Origin: Euwallacea fornicatus
Lineage: Eukaryota; Arthropoda; Insecta; Coleoptera; Curculionidae
Length of the DNA stretch: 64,000 bases
NCBI RefSeq assembly: GCF_040115645.1
Contig: NC_089544.1
Span: 4,340,001-4,404,000, forward strand
Direction: 5' to 3'
Within the stretch, counting starts at the first letter, position 1; each line of letters opens with the position of its first letter. The notes beneath the pieces are model-generated. The model worked only from the letters and a program-made list of their open reading frames with translations. It was not told the DNA's origin and searched no databases. Below, piece after piece: positions 1-10,860 of the stretch. The position numbers were made by a program, and so were the translations under genes.

Positions 1-785
1 TGGGATCATTATCTTGATAATAGTTAAATCTCCCTTAAATTCCCATATCAGTGGCACTTTTTAATAAATTATTTTTAAAATGTTTAAATAAAGCATTTTG
101 TTTATTGTTACATCAATGAACAATAATTTCCAAATTCCTTTGGCCGAATTGCAGCCCTAAACTATCACTGATCTATCACTGTCTTTCACAGTAGGATGTA
201 AATTGCTTATTTTCAGTTCTTCGTTGGGCCTCCTCTATATAATTTGTCGGCCATTATATCCAAATATGTTGAATTTTGACTCATCGGCGAAAATCACATA
301 CTTCCAATAATTTTCCAGTTTTAAAATCATTTCTGATGCAAATTCTTTTGTAAAGTTCTTATTTTTGGTATTAAGCGATGACTTTTTTCTGGGTACCCGA
401 CCATTAAAATCATTTGCTCTTATGCACATTCGCATAGTTTCCGGAGACACTTTTTTACCAGTTTACTTTTTCAAAGCTACTTTCAGTTTAAGGGCACTAA
501 TTCGAGGATTTTTATTAATCGTCTTCATGATGTATCCTTCTTCTCGAGTGTTTATTAGTTTTGGACGGCCAGTTTGTTGGTGTGATGGAAAGAATTCTGT
601 CTGCAACTTTCCACCGGCGAATAATGTCTGCAACCGTGCTCTTGCTCAATTTAAGTTTTTCGCTAATTTTTATGGAGGATAACTTCTTCTCAAAATGGAA
701 AACGACCAATTGTTGTAAATCCAAAGTGATATTTACCTCATTGTCAGCTCTACCTATTTTTGCCCCTCAAAAATGCATACGAGTA
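1..785 (-). pseudogene. Tc1-type transposase, decayed and partial
   Basis: Remnant of a Tc1 transposase (DDE cut-and-paste enzyme). From right to left on the minus strand one sees an N-terminal helix-turn-helix region (515-724, with KISEKLKLSKSTVADIIRRW), then a linker and the start of the catalytic domain (235-450, with GRVPRKKS and WKYVIFADESKFNIFG, the ADES Asp being the first catalytic residue). After a TAG at 235-237 the frame continues as RRPNEELKI and then, past a second TAG, as GCNSAKG. In the family both stops fall where Trp (TGG) is expected, so single G-to-A changes explain them. Bases 1-30 still resemble the YQDNDP block in another frame, so at least one frameshift lies between. 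A further frame change separates the 515-724 and 235-450 parts. Not functional. Confidence 0.85.
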
Positions 786-882
786 TTAGGGGTAACTTTA
801 ATAAGTACCATGGAACATTATTAAAATATTAAAATCCAATACAACGCAAGCTCTTATGGGCAAAACTACGATCTTGTAAAAA

Positions 883-1092
883 TGTCCGAATATTTTTGAA
901 ACCCCAAAAATGATCTGTTTGTGTTTCTATAAGTTGAAACTGAATTATAACTATATTTTTGCAGTGTTACTAACCAAAAACTAATATCAAAAATACACCG
1001 AAGTCCCGTTTCCTAATTATTTATTTACCTTATTACTATACACAAAAGAAGATTGTAAGTGTAAGTGTCCGAATATTTTTGGGAGTCACTAT
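883..1092. repeat. Inner and outer direct repeats of the Tc1 end
   Basis: The 15-base string TGTCCGAATATTTTT occurs at 883-897 and again at 1066-1080. In IR/DR Tc1 elements the two copies are transposase binding sites. The second is followed by the element's end at 1090-1092. Confidence 0.7.
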
Positions 1093-2177
1093 AGATATAG
1101 TTCTAATTCGTATAACCTATTTGTTGACCGTGGTTAAAAGTCTATTTAAAGCTGGTCTTAAAATGATCTTGATATATTCTATAATTAAAAAAAAGTCTTT
1201 AATTTTTAGCCAACGTCTGGGTTATACCTGAGTAAACATCTGGTAAACATTTAGAAATAAATATGTAGTTCCTTATAGTTTTATTGAGGTCGGGGACAAC
1301 AGATCTTCGAGGATGAAAAGAATATAGGGTGTCCCATTAAAAAAAGGTCATTGTACTACAATATTTAAGGATATTATAGCCACAAAGGCACAGGCGCTAA
1401 ATTTACACGTCATACAAATTAGAAGTCAAAAGTCGATACAGAACAGTTTGAAATAAAGTTAACCGTAGAATGCACGTACAAAGCATGTTAGTTAGAGTCT
1501 TTGTGAAAGTAAATTTCGTCACGAGTTCTACAAATTCTAAACTAATTCCCTTCAATCCAGTGCAGTGTAGCGTCACTAACAAATTCGTTTTCTCCACTCA
1601 CTTATGTGTGATCAAGGCAAAGGCTTTCCGGAGCATTCTGAACACGTCACGCCAAATCTTGTTGATGTTTGATTGCGAGATTCGATAGTGGAACTACGTT
1701 CCAGTTTTAAAAATTCCGGCTCAACTCTGAAAGCTGTACTTCACGTTCATTTCGCCTAAATAATATTTACCTGAAATTTTAAGTCTTTAATTTATTGACA
1801 CATTAATACGAAAACGGCTAAGAGATATCGTGCACAAGAATGTGGAGCGTTTTAGTAACAATCAAATAATATTCTGTAATATACAAGAAACGTTTTGCGT
1901 AAAACTTGAGACTTAAACTAAAAATTAAAAAATTTAAACTTTTGAGTTGCAATTTTTGTTTTAATGAAGTGATATAGACCCTGGATCGGTCCTGGATCCT
2001 CCAGTTGAGCTTCCGAAGCCGCGCAAAAACCTTTTCGGAACTCTACTTTCACAGCACTTTAAAAATTACAAAAATAAGCACTATCTTAATCCTGTATCTC
2101 AGAAACCACAAGAGATGTTGCCATTTTATTCACGGAGATATTCCAGGGAGCGATAGTACTCTGCAAAATAATAAACA
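1093..2177. other. No gene seen; one orphan repeat end
   Basis: AT-rich sequence with no reading frame that looks like protein. Position 1325 carries AGGGTGTCCCATT, a string typical of the ends of insect MITEs, but I found no matching inverted partner nearby, so it may be a solitary or decayed end. Confidence 0.5.
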
Positions 2178-2349
2178 AATGTTAATGACCTATAATCAAA
2201 AACGCACCATTTTGGATATACAGGGTGGCGAAGCTTCACATTCTTCTAATATTTACGTGAGGAATACGCAAAATATGAAAAAAAATGTAAGACTGCCACC
2301 ATATATATGGAAAATGGTGCAATTTTGACTATGGATCTATCAGCATCTT
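2178..2349. mobile_element. MITE with about 55-base terminal inverted repeats
   Basis: Left arm 2178-2232 and right arm 2295-2349 are inverted copies: each contains, reading inward, a GCACCATTTT block followed by a GATATA or CATATA stretch and then GGGTGGC (left) or its equivalent (right). The interior is only about 60 bases, so the element is almost a pure hairpin with no coding capacity. A second, longer member of the same family lies at 51046-51596. Confidence 0.75.
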
Positions 2350-5300
2350 TTTCATTATTTTACAGAGTACTATCTCTCGTTATGACAATAATTATTTTCC
2401 ATTCCTCACTGTGAAGATCAATAGTGGGATAAGTAACTGAGATCGCCAAGAAAAGTGTATAAATTATTGGTGCTATTTTGCAATCCCCTCTACCTCCTAT
2501 CAGCCACCAGTTTTCAGGACTTTGCCATTAAAGTTCATTAAAGATTTTTAAGTTAGGTTACCTTGGAGGGGAGGGGGGGTTGACATTATAAATTACATTA
2601 ATTTCAGATACCTCCTTCGCCATCTAAATTAACGTGTTTTTGGCCTACATCTAGTTTTTATACAAAAAGAAAAAAAATCAAATGGAAGCGGCTACTTTAG
2701 AAATTGCGTATTGCGAAATCAAGGCATAATTCGTACCTTCCTTATTGTTGATAATCCGTAGTCTGATGTTTGATTTAAATTCAATAGATAACCTGCTCAG
2801 TTATTGAAACTTTGCTTACTCTCTTCGTTTATTCTCCACGTTACTTTTACATCGGGCACACGTAGACGCGTATTTCATTAACAAATTCGCTAACGTTTCG
2901 TGGAAATAAAAGCGTGCAAATAAAAAAATTGAAAAATTGTCAAAGCAAAAATATCGTTAACTTCGTAAAAGTCCTGGATTAAAAAGACTCGGCGAATTTA
3001 TATGCAATTTCGTCACCGAGGCTCAGTAATGTCGCACGGGACATCCCCGGCTGTTACCGAGCTTTATTAGATTATTTTAAAGCAGCTTTGATTTCAAATT
3101 CTGCCAATTATTCCATTCTCTTTTCCATTTATTGCTTTTGACTTTTCGAAACAAAAGGAATTTATTATGCGCTCTGAGAGGTAACTTTGGTGACTAATCG
3201 CAGCTAACAGAAATCTATTTTATGAGTAGAAATACCAGTATAAATGAAAAACGGAGGCATAACTGTGAGTGGTAATTGAGTTACTGATCTTGCATATCCA
3301 GCTTGTCAGCTTGCTCTGAATGGAGTGTTATATGTGATATATAAATTTTAGAAACTAATACAGGGCCGATTAAAATTTGTCACCACATCAGTGTCACTAT
3401 CAATGACAAAAAAATTCTGCCTCGGAGTAATTATTCGTTCAATACAATGCAACTCACAGAAATAACCACATGAATCCAAAAACTCCATTATTCCAACTTT
3501 TTAAATAACTTAAAAACAACTTTATTCAGACTTGGTGATTAGGGAATGAATAGAAATGAGACCGAAAATTCGTAAAACAAGTTTCGTTCTTCGGTAATTA
3601 AGTTGCGGATTAAATCGAAATAATCCAAAAATCCTCATCAAGAATAAATTCCGCCTGAAAATGTGATTAAAAACTTACGATTTCTAGAGGAAAGAATGTC
3701 TGCCTTGGGAAATGCTTTTAACTCGATCCGGAAGTTTGTGTAATTGTTTTAGTACTGGTTATTTTGCGGAATTATAATATCTCGAAATTAAGAAGAGGTC
3801 CCTAAAATGCAGAATTTTGCTGATATTATTGCCAACAAGTATAATTCCACAAATCCGGAAAACAAGAATTATTCACAATACGATAAAAACCAAAAATCTA
3901 CCGTTATACCTTCAAAGATCATTTAGCGATAAAATAAAAAACAAAGTAGAGAAAATTCTACAGAAAACTCGATAAAATTCTTATTGGAATTAGTTGTTAT
4001 CGTGAGGGTCTTAAGTTAGTTAGTTCCAGCAAATTCATTTAACAACTTCACAGTCTTCTTCGTGTTATTTGTGCCAGCGTTGAATTGTTGTATCGATTCC
4101 AGAGGTTTTAATTCCATCAACTGATCACGGAATCGTAGACCCTAACAAGGCAGCAAACATAAATCGAATTAGGACAGTGAATTAAGGGCATGTTCGCTGA
4201 CTATAAAGATATATGATGTCTTTGCGGCTTGAGGAACCAATAATGATCGTAAAAATAGAGTTTGTGGGTAAGTAGGAGTCTTCTCACGCGAATTATCACA
4301 TGGTAAAAATATTAAATTTTAAATAAAGTAGTAATTATAATTATTTAATGGTTTCGATCATGTTTCGTTGTTTAGTTATGGTTGATTATCATGCTCCTTT
4401 GCACATGCATATCTTAATTAAGTTCTCATTTTCTCTAAGGAAATGCAAAACATTTGGAGAATTTATATGGAATAGGATTCCCTAGATGGACTACTAAACG
4501 ATGCTTAATTTCATGAAATTGTAGATGAAATTTATTTTTTAATGCTCAAAAACAATCCAATTTGGTTAATCATAGCTTTTTCGATTTCAGAACACTCTTG
4601 GTCCTGATTTTTCCCGTACATTACTTGTTAGTACTTTGAATACCATGTTTGATTTTATATGAACTAAAAATAAAGACAAAAAAAATTACTAAACCTTTGG
4701 TAATCTAAATTATGAATAAAACAAATCGATACATGCGAAATTAATATCATAGAGTTGCATATAAAAAGGTTTTGAAACCTTGTTATTACAATATTTATGT
4801 TTTTCAGGGATTTGTATAATTAAATATCAAACCATTTATGAACACGATTTTATTATTATTTTGTTTATAAACGAATTTTAGACTTTTAATTATTAATTAC
4901 ACAAGAACAAATATTTTTAAATAAATAATATGATTTTACGAAATACCTTTTTGTATTTTATTTTCATTATTATTATGCCTTTTTAAGAACTAAGTGTTCT
5001 TTTTTAACTGCTGCAATCCACCTTCAATAGTTACAATATATAGTGTGTTCAAGATAAAAAAAAGGAATCCCTCAAGCAATAACACCCAGTGCATCCGAAG
5101 TGAAGTGCGGAATTTCTGGTTGCAAGAATATTGGAAAGAAAGTTATAATAACTTATTAAAAAATCAGTTGGATAAAACTATAGATAATCTGGGTACCACT
5201 AAAAATTATACAAAACGCGTTTACTACACGTGAAATATATTTTTAATGTCACGTCTAGATTAAAATTTTCGTAAAAAATGTTGTCATATTTTTGTTTAGA

Positions 5301-5880
5301 TTTTTTATTTTAAAGAAGTGTATTCGAATTTGTAAAACTGTTCCAGTTATCGGAGCTGGTGCAAGAGGTAGTTTGACTTATTGCAACCCTCCGCTTAAGC
5401 AATTTCAGGCGTGTAAATCAGTAATTGTGATATTTACTCATAGAATAACCATATTACTTAAACGATCTGCAGGCGCGTTTAGCTGATAAACTCTATTTTT
5501 TTTACTCCCTAGCATCCCATGATCCTTTGTTGTCCCAATGTTTTGGGACACCCCGTATGTAATTATCACAAAACGGCTGAGGAAACGGAATAATGAAAAA
5601 AACTCATTATAACACAGTTGCATTAACACAAAAATCAACCCGTACACGAAAGACATCTAATTACCCATGAATAATAAAAACTACCTCGTCGTGTTCCACC
5701 ACCACAAGAAGAAAATCTGCTCCCCATCCGCCATCCTTCTCGCTTATGTGGACAAACAAATCCATTAAACCCATCTCGCTTTAATCTGCTCGTAAAAAAA
5801 GTGTTTAGTGTTTAGCCATAAACTGTATCTGTATCCCCACTATTAAGAAAGATCCGGTTTACCGGAAAAGAATTGCCATT
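2350..5880. other. Intergenic or 5' intronic DNA, no gene seen
   Basis: AT-rich. The short open frames here have no recognisable features. A hairpin-like string with GTCCCAATGTTTTGGGAC and CACCCCG at 5530-5557 looks like a MITE end without a clear partner. A slightly GC-richer piece around 2850-3070 could be regulatory, but I see nothing decisive. Confidence 0.4.
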
Positions 5881-6160
5881 GTAGGTCTTTTTTCCGGGCA
5901 AAGGGGAACGGTGCTCTCTCTCTCACTCTCCAGAATTAAGCTCCGCCTCCCCATTCCGGATTTCGGGACGCAGGATCGTCGGGAAGCTGCCTAATGGACC
6001 TCCCATAGCAACGTGTTTCGCTTTTCGCGCTACATCTCGGCAGAGATAAAACCATTTTAACAGCTTTGGCGGCAAAAGCTCTGCTTGTTTCGTGGCAATA
6101 CGGGCGCAACTCGCGAATTGTTCTTTGCAACATTTTTTTCAATTCATTAACATCTTATCA
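5881..6160. promoter_or_regulatory. GC-rich island with a GAGA tract
   Basis: About 280 bases clearly richer in G and C than the surroundings, with a CTCTCTCTCTC tract at 5914-5924 (GAGAG on the other strand, the site type of the GAGA factor/Trl). It lies 7.6 kb upstream of the first coding exon of the homeobox gene, which needs a 5' non-coding exon somewhere upstream. It could be that promoter; this is inference from composition and position. Confidence 0.3.
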
Positions 6161-8109
6161 GATGGGTTTTTCTTAATAAGATTACGATTGTGTAGTTTCC
6201 CTACGGACGTATCATTGATGAAAACGTAGAAGGTGGGGGAGGTTAGTTAGTAGAGTCCGGGGGATTCCCCCAAAGGCAGCATCACGATTTTTGGGGACAG
6301 TCATAAAGTAAGTAATACAAGTGTATTTTAGTATTTACACATTTACACACTCGTTGTAGAAATTAAGTTCTTTGAAGAAAAAATTCTTATTATGTAGGGT
6401 GTTCGATAAAAATGAAAACAAGTCTTTAACTATTGATCCTTGAACAAAAATAATGCAACATTTGTAATAGCAGTCTCCATGGACCCGAATCGACAAAAGG
6501 CTTTTTAGGGTGTGGCAGAAATATAAAAAAATAGTGATAATTTTTAACGGAACACGAATTTAAACTTTTTCTAGAAACGAGGATACTTATTGAAATCTTA
6601 GGAGTCAAGAATCGTTATTTAAACAAAATGTAAGATCGTTATTTTATGTCAAATTTATTGAAATATTAAAATTCAACATAAGCTAAAAAACTGTAAAAAC
6701 AGTTGCTATGTTCGACTCATAAATTTTTCTATGTTTTGGTACACAAATACCCTCGACGTAAGTATTACTCGTTAGAAATAACGCCCTAAATTTCAAAACA
6801 TTTGGGGAAATTCTGTTGCCGACACAACTACAAACAAAAATTGACCTTCTCGGTTCTAGAAAATATGGCATCTGACGAATATATGAACCTACGTATACTC
6901 AATATCATACATCGTCATTCAATTTAAACATGTATTTTTTACTGTACAGCCCACTACTTGAGTATTTTGTAAGGAACGGGAAGCTCAGTGCAAAAATATA
7001 AACAATGATTCATTGAAAATACCAGTGGTATGAGCAATTTAAAGTTTCAATTTTTACAAAATTTCAAAATTAATTGAAACTTTTTCAATAAAAATTTTCA
7101 CTTTAAATTACAAGTTTTCACAAATCCGGCGCAAAATTTGAAACATCTATAGCGTAATTTAATAAAAATAACAATATTGTGAGGAATGTAAAGCTCAAAC
7201 CCAAATTTCCTACTTGCCGCTTTCGAATTGACATTCATAAATTTTCCGGTACCGGAAAAAATCCGATATTGTTGGCTTTCGTAGGAAGTAACAAACTCAA
7301 CTCTTCAATAACTACATAACTTTTTCCGACGAGCGTGTGGTAGAATGCGTTTAACGAACGAGTCTATTAATAACGACAATTAATAATCGAGATTTCAACT
7401 CAAATTAAGTAAAACTGAGGTTGACGACGGCTTGCAAGCGACGTGCTCGTTGCATAATATACCATTATCGCATTTTATTGTCAACGAGATTCTGTTTAGC
7501 GTGAATCAAAAAATCAAAATTTTTTGTAGAGCCTTATAATTTAAGTGGATAGAAGATGGAATGCGTAGGAAATGTAGGTAATAATACAGAAATTTAGGAT
7601 CTTTCGATATCATTTTTCAGTTCTCTTTTCTGACAGTCGTAAAAAAACAGTTTATTGTGGAACTAGAACTTTTTAAACCATTGCAGTGATCGTATGGTAC
7701 AATGCACTACGAATGTGAATGGCTATTTATAATACGATCTTTTACTATCGGATGAATCTTTATAGAGGTGTATGTTGTTAATATCGAATGTAAATTAGTT
7801 ACATTATCTAGACATTAATCTGGAAAGAATTAAGATCATTATTCCTCGGGTACCGTATGAAGAGTAACCTTTTCACATCTATATATGTAAGTGTGCAAAG
7901 CATGCGCATGCGTACACAATCTTTCGAGATATGCATAATGCTTTTTCTCCGGCTTAGTGCTGATTCATCTTAAATTTACTGAAATTTTAATTTTACTAAT
8001 GTCTTGAGATGACATTTGTTGTAATTGTATTCTGAAATCTTAAAACAACATATGTGGTTATTCTGAACACGTTAAGAGGTCAGCGCAAACCAGTTGCTAG
8101 CGACATGTA
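6161..8109. other. Non-coding, dispersed repeat fragment
   Basis: AT-rich, with a MITE-like string AGGGTGTTCG at 6397. Bases 7350-7398 (TTTAACGAAC ... TAATAATCGAGA) resemble 46581-46636, so a dispersed repeat family has at least two copies here. No protein-like frame seen. Confidence 0.45.
7350..7398. repeat. Dispersed repeat, copy 1
   Basis: TTTAACGAACGAG..TATTAATAA and TAATAATCGAGA..TTTCAA are shared with 46581-46636 in the same orientation. The matched stretch is about 50 bases and AT-rich. Family unknown. Confidence 0.4.
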
Positions 8110-8900
8110 ATGATATTATACATTGAGGACCAGAAGTTCCTCATAAATTCGTTAACAATTGAAGGAAATATTTTTCATAAAAATGCTGGAACACGTCAAA
8201 TATTGTTTTTAGTTGTGCATTTTTTGACGTAACAAGACATGTATACATGCTTACCTATATAATGGATAAATGTACTTTTTCATTTCTTTTTAATGAACAG
8301 AATAACCTTTTGCAACTTTTTGAGAAATTATGAACATATCTAATGTAACATATCCATGTCTAAATTCAACAGTTTTGAAAAAAATGACAAAAAATAAAAA
8401 TAACGATAGAACTATTAATACTTAAAAAATAGCATTATAAACTTCTACTAAACTCTCATTATTTGAAGAGGTATTTGTTGAGCGTCTTGAATAATCAATT
8501 TTCTCAACTTTTCTATATTTTTGGGCTTATTTAAATACACCCTATGTTTCAGATAATCCCATAAAAAATCCATATAGGTGATGTCAAATGATCTAGTAGA
8601 CCACTCTAGTAGCTCCTTTCATCCAATTCATCGTATATACTATTAGTATTATATGGGTATGTCACATTAAATTTGTTCAGAAATGCTTAAAGAACTCAAA
8701 AGCATCATAATGGAGTTCCATAAGAAAAAACTGAAAAAGTACATTTATCTACTAGAGGGCTAACCCTGCATTCATGTCTCTTATGTGAAAAAATGCACAT
8801 CTAAAAAGAATATTTGACGTGTTGCAGCATTTTAATGAAAAATATTTCCTGCAATTTTTAGCAAACTTGTGCGGGACTTTTGGTTTTCTGTGTAAAACGG
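8110..8900. mobile_element. Long-inverted-repeat element A (mariner-superfamily derivative)
   Basis: Two arms of roughly 170-190 bases face each other: from about 8110 to 8300, and from about 8700 to 8900. Landmarks shared in inverse order are GAAATATTTTTCAT at 8163, ACACGTCAAATATT at 8192 and ATAAATGTACTTTTTCA at 8266. Between them lies a minus-strand transposase C-terminus, so this is an internally deleted copy of a DNA transposon, not a random palindrome. Exact ends are uncertain by some 10 bases because the arms have diverged. Confidence 0.8.
8448..8603 (-). pseudogene. IS630/Tc1/mariner transposase C-terminal fragment
   Basis: One open stretch of about 50 codons on the minus strand reads WSTRSFDITYMDFLWDYLK, then HRVYLNKPKNIEKLRKLI, ending in TAG at 8448-8450. 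This matches the block found near the end of many insect IS630/Tc1/mariner transposases, usually of the form SPDxxxxDFFLWGYLK...VY...P..IEEL. The Asp in SFDIT stands where the third catalytic acid is expected. All N-terminal parts are missing. It sits inside element A. Confidence 0.75.
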
Positions 8901-10479
8901 TAAGCAAAGGAGATCAGAATATTTCAAATATAAAAATGTACAGATATCTAGTAGTAATCTGGAGAGCGCTCGGTCTAGAACCAAAAATCCATTTAACGCA
9001 GAACAATTTAATTTGCACCACTTAATACACATCACACAGGATGCTCTTATTAGTGATATGTGGTATACCAACAAACCTAATTGTAACGAGGTTATTAAAC
9101 TAAAGACCAGCAAAACACTTATGCAATAAAAACACCGGCAGTTTTTATTAGGATTGAGCGGGACAGATATACATCTAATATTTTAACCTTCAAAAGAAGA
9201 AATGGAATAAGATTTCCATATTCTGGAAATAAATACATGCATAACGAATTCTACAATCTGTACCCTCTGTCATAATCTCCCCCTTAACTAAACCCCCGAA
9301 TTGCGTATCCCATCGGATAATCATATTCGTATAACATGAGGGACGCAATTTGTCTACCAAAAGTCTCTATTAGCCAGTTAGGTTCTTAATTGAATTTCGA
9401 GCGAGCACCCCTATCTTTAACATCTCAAACAAGTGGCTCTGTTGCATAAATTAAGCAACGCTATAATTTGGTCGCTCTCCTTTTTAGTGGGTGGTTTAAA
9501 TGAATGATCAACTGAAATTTCATTGGAATTATGAATAAGAACTTTTGAGGGAGTCATTTTTTTTTCAGACGTCATAAGCAAATTTCAATGGAAGGAGGGA
9601 AAATTTACTAATGGAAACAACAAGATCAAGACGTTGTTTGCGGCATTTCATTTATATTTTCACTCTAGAATCATCAGCGAGTTTTTGAAATTCAATTTTC
9701 ATTAACTCAACTGCCCAAAGCTATAAAAACACCTACTTCATGTTCAATTAACCACTTAAGAATCACGTGTCATGTGTTTTATGCTTTCTCACCCACGTTA
9801 TTTTTATTTAATTTCACCCTTTCGAGTGCGATTCAGTCTAACCAGTTGGATAATCGATCTAATACGAGTACAATTATGATTCTTCTGATTGAAGAAATCC
9901 AGCATAAATTAATGACTCTCGATTTAACACAATTTAACTATATTACATGCATCAGCAGTTTAATTGAGATTTAAGCAACTTGAATTAATTTAGTAATAGT
10001 GAAATGATACAAAGGGTTGTTTTGGAGATGGTGATGAGAAAAGACAAATGATAAAACTTCTGCAGCTTGTTAATAATGATCTGATATGTTGCTTGTCGGT
10101 ACGAGAACTTTATGGACAGGTTATGGGAACACTACCTGATTAGGGAAAGTGATGTACTTAGCAGGACGTTTCCTTTGCAACACGAGAGGAATAGATATTT
10201 GTGTGGTTACAGAATTAATGTTCCATGAAATTCGTTTTTTAATCACTTTTACTCACACAAATCAGTGAATAAAAGTAAAAAAAATGAACAAAAATGAAGA
10301 TAAATAAGTGAATGCAGTACATTTTCACACGGTAACCACGGTATGACAAGAAGTCCAAAAAACTTACTACTCTTAACCCGACAGCTAATAGTCCTGGGAA
10401 CCCGATTAAAACATTTATCATTTAGCTTAGCCAAGCATATCTTACAAAATATTCAAAATTTCTAGTGCATGATTTCACT
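8901..10479. other. No gene seen
   Basis: AT-rich sequence. The 93-residue open frame on the minus strand at 8832-9113 runs out of the repeat arm of element A and is not protein-like. A slightly GC-richer patch near 9280-9480 is the only local feature. Confidence 0.4.
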
Positions 10480-10860
10480 TTAACTTTTTTGATTCTATCA
10501 ATTCTATAATTAATTAATACCAATCCACAAAAATCCCAACAAATCCCTCGCAATTTAGATTAGTAAGCTTCGGTCTACATGAGAGGACACTAATTAACGC
10601 TTATTTGATATCAACGTATTGATTGGAAGCAATATTTATTAATTGAATATTAGTGTTTATCGAGATTTGTTAATTATTATTCCTAATTAACTTCGCTAAT
10701 ATGCGTACACTAAATTATAATGATAATCTGAGTAATAAAACAATAAATAATACAACCACAATTTTGGATGTTTTATAGTGCTTAATTGAATAGTGAATGG
10801 TGTGGAATAACCCATTATTGATTGCTCTGAGGTAATAAATATTTTCTCTAATAATTATTA
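10480..10860. promoter_or_regulatory. TAATTA-rich cluster (candidate homeodomain-bound enhancer)
   Basis: A dense group of homeodomain core sites (TAATTA, ATTAAT, CTAATTAAC at 10591, TAATTGAATATTA at 10637) lies 2.9-3.2 kb upstream of the first coding exon of the homeobox gene. A POU-like TAATATGCGTAC is at 10698. AT-rich DNA gives such sites by chance, so this is only a candidate. Confidence 0.25.

Larger units (their letters stand above)
1..1092 (-). mobile_element. Tc1-type transposon, cut by the left window edge
   Basis: A Tc1-like DNA transposon read on the minus strand. Its 5' end is at about 1090-1092, where the plus strand reads TCCGAATATTTTTGGGAGTC followed by ACTATA, the reverse of a typical Tc1-type terminus next to a TA target. 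A second copy of TGTCCGAATATTTTT lies at 883-897, 183 bases inside the outer copy at 1066-1080, which is the layout of the IR/DR class of Tc1 elements with two transposase sites per end. The transposase remnant follows below 785. The 3' end is outside the window. Confidence 0.85.

Noticed and set aside
2005..2328. Open frame of 107 residues on the plus strand
   Set aside because: Its second half is the MITE at 2178-2349.
5035..5565. Possible element with ends TATAGTGTGTTC and CACCCCGTA
   Set aside because: The supposed ends match too poorly to call an inverted repeat.
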